Part shown: one piece after another, positions 1 through 11,501 of the stretch
Numbering within the stretch: position 1 is the stretch's first letter
Layout of the letters: the number at the start of each line of letters is the position of its first letter
Assembly: GCA_950295325.1 (NCBI GenBank)
Contig: OX485803.1
Coordinates: forward strand, 47,815,554-47,879,553
DNA: 64,000 nucleotides
Direction: 5' to 3'
Source of the DNA: Polytrichum commune
Taxonomy: Eukaryota; Streptophyta; Polytrichopsida; Polytrichales; Polytrichaceae
Program-made: the position numbers and the translations under genes
The notes under the pieces: generated by a model
Told to the model about the DNA's origin: nothing
The model's database searches: none
What the model saw: only the letters and a program-made list of their open reading frames with translations

Positions 1-529
1 CACCATGGACCATGAAGTCTTCCCAAGGCCTTGTAAAAAATGTGATTGATTGTTGAACTCGTCCTTGGACCACTTTGGTTTACACCAAGGAAAAAAATAT
101 CAGAGTGACCATGGAGTTCGAGGTCCCCAAAAGACATATTTTATGGCCTACATCACCCACTGACATGGTCCAACGGGTCTTGCGGTGGGAGAGGCAAAAT
201 AGGTGCTTTGGTAGAAAAACGAAGGGGCCCATGGTAGAAAAATGTTGTTATAATAAATTTTTAATGATTTTTTTGGGGGGGAAGAGAAGATGAAGAGAGG
301 AGAAGTCAAAAGAACGGTCAAACTTGAATGTTTTCTTTTTCCTTCAAAGCTGCCCTTTTTGTGTACATATTAGAGAATTTAACACATTCACTTCTGGTGC
401 ATGGTCATTTCTCTTGGTCCACATTCGGTTTACTCCTAGTGAGCAGCCCAAAGACGTTGTAAAGTGAATCTTAAGGAAATTGGACCATGGGAAATGCCAT
501 CTTTCATGGTCCAAGGTGTAAACCAGCCC
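1..529 (+). mobile_element. Tourist/Harbinger-like MITE, copy A (5' end cut by window)
   Basis: The left end lies outside the window, which opens inside the terminal repeat (CACCATGGACCATGAAGTC). The right end reads CATGGTCC...GTGTAAACCAGCCC and is followed by TAA. The interior matches the copy at 949-1424 along its length, including the motif TTGGTGCATGGTCATT-like (near 398) and TTGGTCCACATTCGGTTTAC (415-434). It carries about 60 bp (around 290-355) that copy B lacks but the inverted copy at 18505-19446 retains. It contains no transposase reading frame and is taken to be non-autonomous. Confidence 0.75.
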
Positions 530-532
530 TAA

Positions 533-948
533 GTGATTTGTATTGAGTACTCGCACACAGTGGCCAAGAACAGGAGGCATTGTGGCACCGAAGAAACATA
601 GTGCAAGTGACACACACACACATTGGACACAATTGGGTGAGATTCTTGGCTCATCGGACACATCACGGAGCAGGCCTTTTCATTGGATTTTTAGAGTGAT
701 GTTTACATTTGTTGCTGTTGTTGAGACTTAACAAAGGGTCACCAGGAGCAAGTCTGAAACCCTGACCACAATTTGGGCGGACCAACCCATACACTCGTTC
801 CTTGTTGGATGCCTAAACCCTTGCCTCCAAGGAACCAGTGTACGGGTTGTTTCGTCCCGGCCCCTTGACCGCATGATGGATCATGAACTTTGTTTGCAGT
901 GTTGTGAAGTGAGATTGTGCAGTAACCCGTCTCCAATCTATCTCTCAA
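533..948. other. Intergenic, no gene seen
   Basis: This lies between two copies of the same MITE family. Short open frames on both strands have no recognisable domain. A short CA run sits near 611-622. Nothing else could be supported. Confidence 0.5.
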
Positions 949-1424
949 GGCCAGTTTACACAATGGACCATGAAGTCGGACCATGGCGATGTAAGAGCGT
1001 TGATCGGCTACTGAACTCGTCCTGGGACCACTTCAATTTGCACTAAGAAAAAAATGGCAGAGGGACCATGGAGGTCGAGGTCCCCAAAGTACAATTTTCA
1101 AGGCCTAGTAAATGCACTAACATGATCCAATGGGTTTTGCGGTGAGAGAGGCAAGAGAGGTGGTATGGTAGGAAAAGGCAGGGGCCCATGTCAAAGAAAT
1201 GCCATTATAGTACCTTTTTTTTAATGAAATTTAATCATTAAAAAATCAACACATTCACTTTTTGGTGCATGGTCATTCTTCTTGGTCCACATTCGGTTTA
1301 CATCTCGTGAGGGACCCAAGGCTTTCAAAACTATTTTTTTAAGAAGTCGGACCATGGAATTTGGACCATTGAAAAAGGTCCTCTTCCATGGTCCGACTTC
1401 ATGGTCCATAGTGTAAACCGGCCC
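949..1424 (+). mobile_element. Tourist/Harbinger-like MITE, copy B (complete)
   Basis: This is a complete 476-bp element. The left end is GGCCAGTTTACACAATGGAC and continues with CATGAAGTCGGACCATGG. The reverse complement of the right end is GGGCCGGTTTACACTATGGA and continues with the same CATGAAGTCGGACCATGG. The inverted repeats therefore span about 38 bp. Flanks are CAA on the left and TCA on the right, so a 3-bp duplication is only weakly preserved. The GGGCC terminus and the TAA flanks of sister copies point to the PIF/Harbinger (Tourist) group by inference. Confidence 0.8.
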
Positions 1425-1706
1425 TCAGTTGTGTAAGCTTCAATGTGACCTCCCACCCCACAAGCCTGTTACAACATGGAAGAAACCAATAACTTGTTTG
1501 GGAGGATTATTTCTCCAATGTACCCCAACAACCTAGTGGTTGCTTTTAACGGATTCAAAAGCTTCGAGCGAGTCTTAAATGGGTTCCTGTTAGTTATTGA
1601 ACTACTCTTTTGTGACTATATTTGTCCCTATCACAAAATATACAACAAGTCAAGAGAAGAAAGCTTATTTGGTTGACCGATTGAAAATATTCATGTGTTC
1701 AATTTT

Positions 1707-1873
1707 GTCATAACATTATTCAGATTCATAATAATGTTCTTTGGGACTGGCAATATTTCATAGAATATTTTTGAATATTCTCCACATTCCGTCTGAATGA
1801 GGGGAATGTTCCGTCGAATACTATCAGTCCCACAAAACATTGTTATGGATCTGAATAATGTTTGGTTTATGAC
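1707..1873. mobile_element. Small hairpin MITE, about 165 bp
   Basis: The left arm (GTCATAACATTATTCAGATT, then CATAATAATGTT and TGGGACTG) pairs with the right arm (CAGTCCCA, AACATTGTTATGG, ATCTGAATAATG, TTTATGAC). The two ends form an imperfect 50-bp inverted repeat around a central (G)AATATTC-rich loop. Half of a related element lies at 31218-31300, where CATTATTCATATTCATAAC and GTGGGACTGATAGTATTCC recur. The superfamily was not determined. Confidence 0.65.
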
Positions 1874-4000
1874 AAAAGACAAAACCCATTAACCAATGCA
1901 CAAATGTGTTGTGGCATGTATGGTAGTCATATGTTGGTTGAAACACACTCCAATTTTCACATCAAGTGTATGAAGCGCAATCGTTACCTCAAACAAATCT
2001 TATTTAGGTTAATCTTGTGTGTGCTCCAATCGCAACAATTTTATCTTATTTACGTTGTTCTGTTGAAGGTCCAAGATGACCTTAAACTATTGGGTGATAG
2101 TGGAGAGGTACCCATTTCCGAATGGAGTGATTGGCGGTTCGATACCCGCTGTAAAATCTTCTCTCTACTTGACAAAAAAGAAACTAGCTAGGTAGGCAGG
2201 AAGCCAAGAGCCTACCTAGTACCCACTGCAAGGTAGGTAGTAAACCCCACCCTGCACTAAGAAGATTCCTGAGTAGGGGAAGGCCAACAGGCTCAAATTC
2301 ATGTCGGATTGCCCGACACTGATTTTTAATTTATTTAAATATTGTGTCGTCAAAGTGTTATTGAAAATATAGCAACACGGACACAAGGTAGAGGTGCCTT
2401 AGATGGATATTTTTTCTCTCTTCACCCACTTCTAGTAGGATATAAACACACGCTTAGTATATTGATTCACTTATATATTGATTCAACATTGGTCATTACC
2501 ACGTCCATATGTAACTTGTTAGAGCGCCAAATTTAGTATGTAGCATGTTGCAATCTACCATAGTCTACTACGTTGGATCTTGCATTGTCTTGTGTGGTCC
2601 CATTAAGATGCATGATTGATTTTCATGTTGTATACACTATGGCATGCGATCTAGGTTTAATTTATAGTAACCACTTCCCATGTCCGACCACCGATATGTT
2701 ACGGTATGCGGCGTCGACGGCCGCACCTTATCGGTTGGGTTTCATCCATCTAGATTTGGATGGATGAATCTAGATGTGGAGAGGAAAGCTCCTAAGCGAG
2801 GAGCCTCCTCCTTGGCTTGGCATTCTTGCCAAGTCAAGTCTTGTGAGTGAGTGTGTGGAGAGAGCTTGTGTGAGGTGAAAATTACATGTTTTTGTAATAA
2901 ATCTTGAGTTCTTCTCCCCTTACTTACACTCTTGGATTCTCCCGTGGTGGAGTGAGAGATAGCTTGACTCATTGTGTGCATTTGAAGAGAGATTTAGAGC
3001 TCTTATGAGTGTTTGACTCTCGTCCTTCACTGTCGAGGTGTGTTGTTTATGTGTGACTTTGCTATGTTTTAGTGTTGTTTGTTAGTGCGGTTGGTACTCG
3101 AGCTGCAGTGACACACGATTGCTATTTACACGACAGATAAGATACCGGTGGAATGCATTTTCCACTATAGAAAAAACCATTTTAAAGAGGCTGAGAAACT
3201 AGAGGTTCCGGGAGGTTCATGCTTATATGTCGGTATCAATCTTGTTTTTCTTTTTTGTACTTAGAGAGTAATGAATACGTTTGCACATGTTAGAATATGA
3301 CCACTGGTGGCATGTTGTTGTTTCCATTATGAGACCACATGTTAAGGTTCGTGGCACCTATCATGAACTATTAACTATAATGGATATATTAACTACCTAT
3401 ACGTATTATGTTGAAATACAAACAAAAAGAAAATGGAAACATGTGCACACAATTGAAGCAAGTTTGTTGTTGAAAAGACACGCAAGATGTGAAGTTCTTA
3501 TGTCAAACCCACACTCATGCTTTGCAGTCACCAATGCATTGCCTAAAGAAACTTGTTGTTGTCACCTCCAAAAGTTCTATGTAAGCCACTTTGAATTGCA
3601 ACCTCTTTCTTATCACTTGTGGCTCCATCATTTGTTTTCCTCCAAGCTTTGAAGATCGCCACACTAGCGACAATTGAAGTGATGAAACAACATGTGGATG
3701 ATAAAAAATTCATCCAAATGCATACATTTTCATCCAATACATGTTAATTTCATCTTCTTTCTTTCTTCAATTATTTTTTGGGAGTATTATGATGGTCGAA
3801 TGGATGAAAAATGATGGACTGTTGTATTGGGGTTGGAATATAGCGATCACACCCCCGCCCCCAAAAAATAATAATAAATAATAAATAAATTTTTGTGACC
3901 TTGTTCACTACGCTAACTGATTACCAAGCATTTTCTATTTCTACTTGAACCATTCTTTGACAAGTATAATCATACATATTTTTTACATGAATTAGTACAC
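1874..4000. other. Intergenic, mostly AT-rich
   Basis: No gene is supported here. A tRNA-like B-box motif (GGTTCGATACCC, 2137-2148) sits after a GTGATAGTGGAG stretch and is discussed as a possible SINE relic. A short palindromic run of CATCCATCTAGAT and ATGGATGAATCTAGAT lies at about 2745-2775. The remaining open frames are short and lack family features. Confidence 0.5.
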
Positions 4001-4009
4001 TAGATATTG

Positions 4010-4380
4010 CATTGAGTACCATACGGTATATTTTTTGTCATTGCGGTAACTTTTCTCATGACCCTTCTTTGGAATAGTAAATATACAAGTATTGTCATCC
4101 CAACTTACAGTTACATAATGAAAATTTACAAAGTTTGGTATTACCCACATCCTAACATGTCCACAATGAAACTATTCTCATGTATTATTGAAAATTGGAT
4201 GGAAAAAAGTCACGTCGTAAGCGACGTTACTTACAACACTTCAAATCTATAACGCCCAATTTTATTTTTTGGTACAAGGAACGACGAATAATGTTAGGTT
4301 CACATTTAGTGTGGGTGACACTACACAGGCAGTTTACGATAAGTATCAAACAAGACAAATAGAATCGGTCACACTAATTC
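4010..4380. repeat. Dispersed repeat, inverted relative of 37730-38085
   Basis: Read in reverse complement, this segment matches 37730-38085. Shared blocks include AAACATTATTCGTC (CGACGAATAATGTT here), ACACTACACAGGCAGTTTAC against GTAAACCACCCGTGTAGTGT, and AGACAAATAGAAT against ATTCTATTTGTCT. Both copies are AT-rich and have no coding capacity. Ends were not resolved. Confidence 0.6.
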
Positions 4381-4573
4381 AATTATTGACTGTAATATGT
4401 TTTCCATTAACAATACTTAACATAACATCCTCTCCGTATTTATCCTCTAAAATAAGGGAACCACATATAACGAGGCCCGCTTATAAACAGATGAGACATC
4501 GATTAGTTAAGCTTAAGTGAAGCAGTATTCCCCTTGATTAGTGCCCAAGTGGCAGAAGTGGCTCCTGCAAGTG

Positions 4574-4593
4574 ACACGTGGCTGCCACGTGGC
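4574..4593. promoter_or_regulatory. Paired G-box / ABRE-like motifs
   Basis: Two G-boxes occur 11 bp apart, ACACGTGGC at 4574-4582 and CCACGTGGC at 4585-4593. CACGTGGC is the core bound by plant bZIP and bHLH factors, and close pairs are typical of abscisic-acid response promoters. No gene start is visible within several kilobases, so the function is open. Confidence 0.4.
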
Positions 4594-4668
4594 GAGTCCC
4601 CCCCCCCCCAGGCCATGCAGCTTGGCAGGGGCCTCCCAGATTGGGGGGACCGGAGCCCTGTAAGTTAA

Positions 4669-5595
4669 TGCCCCCTCCCACTTGACTTTGTCAAATAACC
4701 AAAGTACTCCCTCCGTTTCAAAATAAACGTTACGTTTTAAAAAATCCGTGGGCTTAAGGTTATTTTTCACACTTTTAACACAAAACTGAGTGCATTGCAT
4801 AGCTTTCACTAAGCACTTTCCAGCGAGCTAAGGGTGTCCATAGTAACACCCGTTCATCGTCATTGACGATTGACACCGACTGATCTCACACATAAAAACC
4901 GCGTTGACGTGCATCGATGTTGTCAAGTCCAAATGTCAAGTGTTAACCAAGTGTAAATTGTTATTTGACTTGGTGGTTCATCAGCAACAACATTTACATT
5001 GTTCCCGGCAACATTCTAGTTTGTTTGGTGAAGTTTGAGAGAAATTTCACCAAACGTAACTTTTATTTCGTAACGTGGTTTATGTCCAAACGTAGCTTTT
5101 CTTTTGAAAGGGAGGGAGTATTTCTTTAAAACCGGGTAAAGCTCCCTCGGTTATAGGGGAGGCATCCGGCTATCCCAATACACTTGCAAGAACTTGCTCT
5201 GGAGATTTTTGAGTAGGTTTTAGTTAGGTAGCTTTCACACGTGTTCATTGTTTTATATGCCATGCAATCAATGTTGGGTAGTTTTGGTCCCATCCCCAAA
5301 TGCCTTACTACTCATCTATCTTGTCAATGGAGCTCCTTGTGCCCTCATAGCTAAGATTAAAAAGCAACCAATCACAAGGCCGGGAGGCGACACTTTTAAA
5401 GGTCCTACATTCTTGCCTCATGTCTAGGTACCGATGGGAGGGTGGGTGCTTGAGGCTTATTTTAAAGCCTTCACGTTTAAGCCATGCCGTATCACTTGCC
5501 AACTAGGCTCAACACTAGATAATGTCGATGGTGTAAAGGTTGGGTTGTATGAACCAACTTTTAGTCTTAGCTAAAGTCAAGTGGGAAGGGGGGCA
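4669..5595. mobile_element. hAT-like TIR element (family R3), complete, with nested Stowaway
   Basis: The ends are TGCCCCCTCCCACTTGACTT on the left and, in reverse complement, TGCCCCCCTTCCCACTTGAC on the right. The flanks TAAGTTAA (4661-4668) and TAAGTTAG (5596-5603) form an 8-bp target duplication with one mismatch, as expected for hAT elements. Without the nested 414 bp (4707-5120) the element is about 513 bp. Related partial copies lie at 23052-24150, 38091-38355, 40160-40480, 53395-53975 (inverted) and 60390-60750. It has no transposase frame. Confidence 0.75.
4707..5118. mobile_element. Stowaway-type MITE (Tc1/mariner), 412 bp
   Basis: The left terminus is CTCCCTCCGTTTCAAAATAA and the right terminus in reverse complement is CTCCCTCCCTTTCAAAAGAA. 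TA flanks the element on both sides (4705-4706 and 5119-5120). CTCCCTCCGT with a TA duplication is the hallmark of plant Stowaway MITEs. It interrupts the R3 element: related R3 copies read continuously across this point (AAAGTATTTTCT-type sequence, reverse complement near 60605-60620), which gives an empty site. Confidence 0.88.
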
Positions 5596-5603
5596 TAAGT
5601 TAG

Positions 5604-6501
5604 TACTTAGTAGAGTGTGGAACTAGTCTGCTCGTACAAAAGACCAAGTGGCATTGACGAAGCTCGCAACTTACACGTGTCTAAAGCTGCAACAACCCAG
5701 AAGGGTAAGGTATATGGGTGTCCAAAGTAGCAAAAAATAACCTAATAACATACCTTATACACCCTAATAGGGGCATTGCCACCAGTAGTTGCACTGAACT
5801 GCAAAATGGATGCTCTAAAGTTAAGTTCAGTGGTCTCTGTAATACCGCCCTCCGTAATGCCACTATCTCTCTCTTATATCCCCAAACCCTAGGGAACAGA
5901 TGTGCTTAGTTCAAGTCTCCCTCCTTGTTGTCACGTTTCCCTCTCATATATCATGGGTTTCGACATAAAAATGACCCACCAAAGATTTCAACTCACATGC
6001 TTGCACGCATCATGTTGTCATTATTGTCATTATAGAAATGTTGACTTTTGTGTGATACCCCTCTAATGTCACACACTACATTAAATCTCTATTATCATGC
6101 ATTTGTGTTAGCATTGCATACCTCCTTAATATCATGTGCACTTTAGTTGCCACATGTGTGATATTAGGGAGGTTAGAGTGTACCTTCAAGACTGAGCCTT
6201 GCAATTTCATTATCTTACAAATGGCACCATTTTTCATGCAACTTGAATTGAATATAAAGAGTGGGTTTACATCAATGTTGGGTTGAGTGTGATCACAAAT
6301 TTTGGGTGTATATTATGAGAATTATAACATTTTTGATGTCAGTAGGGTATGAGTATTTGGGAATGCTTTTGACTTTGATACCATCCAAGTCTATACACCA
6401 TGCAAGGACCTTCATACCTAGGTAAAATTTCCATGGTATCAATATTGTGTGAGGATGGTATCAGGCCAAATAGGAGCTTGGGTGTAGAAGTATATTGTCG
6501 T
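5604..6501. other. Intergenic, no gene seen
   Basis: This is ordinary AT-rich spacer between two hAT-like elements. No domain-bearing frame or clear repeat boundary was recognised. Confidence 0.45.
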
Positions 6502-6509
6502 CTTGTGAT

Positions 6510-6948
6510 CACAGGGAGGTCACTCCATTGTCAAGTTGAACACCACATGCAAACAAAGTTTGCTACCCCTATATTACATGCTATAGATAATTTTTAAATT
6601 TATGATATTTTTTTCTACATATACATAACCATTGATATTATTTATTGTCTATATTTTTTGAAATTTTTAGTCATCTTCGTTTTTGTAGTAATTGTTTAGT
6701 TTGATTATGCATCATTCTAATTAGAAACAATATGTTTTAGAAAATTTTAAAAAAGCATCAAATTTAGTTACGATTTTTTACTATGTAATAGGCACCGTAT
6801 ATATCTATTCGTGAAAACAAATTGATAAAATTTTGACTTGTTTTGGTGATGCTTTATGTATTTTTTTTCTTTTACATTTTTCACATGTTTTACATGTAAT
6901 TTGTTCGCACGTGGTTGTTCAACTTGACAATGGAGTGACCTCCCTGTG
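6510..6948. mobile_element. hAT-like MITE with perfect 8-bp TSD, 439 bp
   Basis: Both ends read CACAGGGAGGTCACTCCATT (right end in reverse complement) and continue with GTCAAGTTGAAC, giving about 55 bp of near-identical inverted repeat. The flanks are CTTGTGAT at 6502-6509 and again at 6949-6956, a perfect 8-bp duplication. The interior is very AT-rich and non-coding. An 8-bp duplication with a CAGGG-type end fits the hAT superfamily. Confidence 0.88.
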
Positions 6949-7084
6949 CTTGTGATACCCATCATGTAGATTAGTTGATCCCATGCAATACATGTGCACC
7001 AATCTATTGTATGCACCTTATACATGCACCTTGTGTACATGTTGAACCTTGGTGCACTAATCTAGTGTATGCACTTGTATATGT

Positions 7085-7335
7085 ACATACGCATACACTA
7101 GGTTCCAAGGCCAAAGAAAGTCCAAAATCGAGTGATCCTATTAGTCACGTGAAGTTCTTTGTTTGGGTCCACGGACTTTACACTAGGGTCCACATTCAAG
7201 GTACAAATAAAATAAAGTGGTGCTAATGCGATATCACTTTCTTGCCAATTATCAGCAGTCCACACTCAAGAAGATACTCCTCGTGGTTTGAGGAAACTAC
7301 TCTTCAAGCTTTGGTCGAACCTTGAATCTGCAAGC
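7085..7335. repeat. Partial copy of repeat family R2
   Basis: It shares ordered blocks with 57571-58238 and 58239-58390: CCAAAGAAAGTCCAAAATCG, GAGTGATCCTAT, TTTACACTAGGGTCCA, AAAGTGGTGCTAATGCGAT, CCACTCAAGAAGAT-like. It is uninterrupted where the 57571 copy carries a nested insertion. It is non-coding. Confidence 0.6.
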
Positions 7336-10300
7336 AAGGTTCATCAAGAGAGGTGTTTGAACCTCAAGTTTCTTGGAGTACTCAAACCTTGATGTAAATT
7401 CTCCATAGATTCTAACTCAAGGATGCAACCTTATTGTGGACACTTCCAACTCCACGTACAATTCTGACTATTGGATCAAATCAATCTTTGTCTTGGTAAT
7501 TGTGTACCGAACGTATTTCCATTTCAAGTCTTATTAAGTAATTGAGGTTGAGATGTCAAAGTTATAAGATGTCAAAGTGAGGTTTTCCATTCTCTATAAT
7601 CAATGACATAAGCTCCCCCCATTGCATCAACCATTGATCCTAGAACGATGATTGGTTAACATATTACGAGCACATAGTGTCCGTTCTTAATGACAAGTCT
7701 TGGCATATCTCACGCAAATAGAGGTGTCCATTAAGAAGAATGGCCACATAAGGCCCACACACCTTATGATTTCATCAAACCTCGTATATTCTTTGGGATC
7801 CATCCCATGTTCCTAAATGCTTGATCAACCAATTTTTGGATTTCCTTTGGTCAAACTTAGTTTTATGACATGATTGGATACTTCCATTGCAGATAGTTTC
7901 TCCAAATAAAGAAGTGAAGCTCGTTGAATAGTCTTTCCAATGATTTTCAAGCCATTGGCATGCACTCTACACACACACACACACACACACACGATCATTT
8001 TAACGAACCCTAACCCTAAAAAAAATTTGAGGTGACGTGGCCGTCCCAGAGGGCGGCATTTTGGGAAGAGGCTATAAGCTTCCTCCTCGATAATAAACAA
8101 TTACTCTAAAATTGATCATGATAAATGTAAATAGTAAGGCAATAACATTATTCGGCACTCACATCATTTTGAATTTCTACATTGAGTGCACCCCGGGGAT
8201 ATTGTATTAGCACAAATTTAAAGCTATATGTAGTTTTTTGAAAAAGAATAATAAATCAAATGTAGATTGTGAGAAGAGTGGTTTTGTGACATCTATGTCC
8301 GGGAATACACTAATGCAAAGGATAATCAATTCAAAGTCACGTTTCATTGATCAATTTTGAGCTATGCTTTCCTTTCCCACTTTTGAGCTTCCAAGAGCTC
8401 TAAAATACTAATGTTGAGGTAGTCTTTGATGTTCCAAATTGCAAAGGAAAGAGACTTGAAAGACTTCACGATGTAGTTGAAAGATTCTCATACTGACTTG
8501 AACACATCACCTGTTTTCAATTATATTCAATTGGAGGCTTCTATTAATATGGAATACTTAATTTCCGACACACAATCGTCACTTGTATTTTAACAATGCT
8601 ACACAACCTCAAGTTAACATGTAGAGTAAGGTCAATGTCAAGCCAAAAGCTTGAGTGGTTGGGACTCATCATGGACTTGCTAGTGGTGTGGTTTCCATTT
8701 TCCAATGAATGATCTCAATGTGATTTACTATGGCATATTTAATCATTGTGGGGGATCACTAAGTCAAAGTTTGAATGTTCATCAAAACTTTGTGAAGAAA
8801 GAACTATGGAAGATCAAAGTTTTGTCTCGGATATGGTTATAGAAAGTATTTAATATGATGGGAAGGAAAACCTTTGATTCATAAGTTACATTTTGTAGCT
8901 TTTATAAGAGAAAGCTGACTTTTCAAAACTTTTACAAAGTTTGAACTTCCTCTTTTCAGAGGCCAAATCCTTCAATAACTTCTTCATTGCAATACAAGGG
9001 TGGGTGAGTGGGTGGGTGGGTGGGAATTTCCACAAGACTCTTTCTATTCTCTTGGCATCGTCCTACTTGGTAACACAATAGCATTTTGCATAGTGTAGTT
9101 GTTTGCAATCATGCTCATCTATGTGTTGTATAACCTAGATCTTTTGTGCTATAACTTACTTTGCTTTGCAAGACTATGTACCTTACTTAGGGTTTATGTA
9201 ATAACATGGTAACCAACAACAAATGTTTAAGTTTGACTGCTCCATACCTTTGAGGTTTAATCACCTATCTTCTTGCTTCACTACAAAGTACATATATCTA
9301 CTCCACCCCATGTATGGAGTGCTTACAAAGGAAACGTCCCTAGTAACATCAACCCATAGAAATGCTTAAAATGTCATAATCACAATACATCCTCGTATTG
9401 AGAGTGTGAAGGGCCTGCCTCACCTGTGCCCATGCAACCAACCAACAAACATTTGAGGATTAGTTACGTACACGAGGTAAATAACAGCAGGACCCAGTTG
9501 TTATCCATGTCGCACACATGTAAACACCATCAAAAGCATTGCAGTATTTCAAATTATAACACTCATTGCCAAATGACATATGGGTGTTCAAACCTAATCC
9601 TTGGCCATGACTAAGTTACTCCAAGTAGAATACTCCTCTCGGTGATTTGTCCTTGTTCCTCTCACTTTCCACACATATCAACTATTCTAGTGAGTATGCA
9701 CAAAGTCACCTCACCTTGCGCTTGCACGAATGGTAAGAAAAGGAGGCTTCTTTTAGGGTTAGGGGTTTATATTGGAGTTCTTACCTATGGTAAGTTCTTC
9801 CAAACCATGTTTTTTTACCATGGGTTACATACGTGATTCACGGTTGTAATCATGGTTACTATACCTCTTTCATCTACATCCTCGTTACATATATGGTATG
9901 GAAAGTATGACCATTTTCCATGTATGTATATGTAGGATCTCTTGCTTGTATTGTCATCTATTTGTAAAGAAAATAAATTTTAGTTGACTAATGTGAAAGT
10001 TTATAATCACCAAGTGTTTAATATCATAGCCTTGAGAGAGAGAGAGAGAGAGAGAGATCACCCTTGATAATAGCAAATTCATATGTAAATCCAAAACAAG
10101 TTTACAAAGCATGGCTATGGACAAGTGTTATTGTCTCATGTTGGTGGTCCCTTTTGATAACCATGTAAATTAGGAGTCCATGGATGACATCCCTTCCAAT
10201 CGCTCCAACATCCATATAAAGGCAACTTGGATCTACAAATACAATGTTACCAAAGCCATACATGCACACCAACCATAAACCCATTCAAAACAACATGGTG

Positions 10301-11150
10301 TTGTAACCCAAAATTGATAACATGAGCAATGTTGGGTAACACATTTAGCATGAAAAAACCCTCCTCGCGACATTGCAACTTCCCAAGCAACCATGGATGC
10401 ATCAAACAAACAATGACAAGAGCATAATAAACTTAGCCACAATCCGGAAAGAAAAACTCAAGGGAGCCCATGAGCACTCCGAAACTTGCCAAACAAGGGG
10501 GAATAAATGAAATAATTAATCAAAAAGAGTAGCTTCAAAAAGGTGTCAAAAAGGTTCCCAATGCACCTTTTGGAAGACTTCTCCAAAAAGTACAACTACC
10601 TTTTTGACCCCACCAACTTTTCCCATTGCTTTGTAGCTATTTAAATTTGTTTAGAGTCTAAACTAGCATGCATTAGAACATTAACTGCCACTTGGCATTA
10701 TTTTTGTTGTAGAAATTGACACACTTGATTCTTAATGATGATAATAACCACTCAAATAAATTAAAAATAATTGGAGAACAACTCAAAGATACTGCCACCT
10801 TTGCTCTAAAAGAGCATCAAACTGGCGCACGCCAGTTTGATACTATTTCAAGAATGTTATTCCAAAATTGTTACTTAATGTTATGTCCAAGAGCCTCTAG
10901 CTTGTCCAAATGCGCAAATGTAAACCCTAACGAGAATGGACAAGGGAGTCATTGAGGACTATTACAGTATGACAATATTGATAAAAATGTGAAGTGGATG
11001 AAACTAACACATCTATTGTCAAAAAATTCTCTAAGCCTTAGGACCCCCTTTTGTACATCTACATTCACTTCAAAATTCTTAATAGCATATTCAAATTTTG
11101 AATAGCCTAAATCTATTCTTTCACAACCCTCATTCACGTGTTCAAAACAA
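7336..11150. other. Intergenic, AT-rich, microsatellites only
   Basis: No gene could be supported. Simple repeats are (AC)12 at 7969-7992, a GGGT run at 9000-9024, and (GA)12 at 10034-10057. CCCTAACCCTAAA at about 8008-8020 is a short telomere-like stretch of two units, too short for a telomeric tract. Short open frames lack any family signature. Confidence 0.5.
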
Positions 11151-11173
11151 CCCTAAGCTTAAGACATGTGCTA

Positions 11174-11390
11174 CACTAATTATCCCAATTAGTGAGTGCT
11201 ACAATCCGGAGTTACATAGTGCAATACTGTCTTACTTTGGAGTTCACTTTTGACCAACAAAAGTTCAATCGACTATTCGGACAGTGTAGAACATAAATGA
11301 CGTTGCTTGGTATATTGTTACATTCTCATGAAATACTTATAGCATTGCACAACTTTGAATAATAAGACGCACTGATTGGGATAATCAGTG
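11174..11390. mobile_element. Tc1/mariner-type MITE, 217 bp, TA TSD
   Basis: The ends are CACTAATTATCCCAATTAGT on the left and CACTGATTATCCCAATCAGT on the right in reverse complement. TA flanks both sides (11172-11173 and 11391-11392). Each terminal repeat is itself a small palindrome (CACTAATT, spacer, AATTAGTG). A 400-bp relative lies in FBT intron 1 at 13620-14019. Confidence 0.85.
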
Positions 11391-11392
11391 TA

Positions 11393-11501
11393 GTAGAAAT
11401 GTGGTAGTTTCATGACACAATAATCTAACACAAAGTGGCCCATATTGACACCAGCCTATGTCATTTTAGATTGTTGTGTCAAGAAACTATCACATTTCTA
11501 C
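11393..11501. repeat. Imperfect hairpin abutting the mariner MITE
   Basis: GTAGAAATGTGGTAGTTTCA at 11393 faces a reverse complement of GTAGAAATGTGATAGTTTCT ending at 11501. The arms extend about 36 bp (then GACACAATAATCTAA against GACACAACAATCTAA), with a loop of about 40 bp. It could be another tiny MITE or a small-RNA-producing foldback. No boundary duplication was resolved. Confidence 0.65.

Noticed and set aside
2130-2160. tRNA gene suggested by GGTTCGATACCC
   Set aside because: The five-base T-stem does not pair and no acceptor stem or anticodon arm could be built.
8008-8020. Telomeric repeat
   Set aside because: Only two CCCTAA units, far too short. Treated as chance or a telo-box-like motif without a gene.
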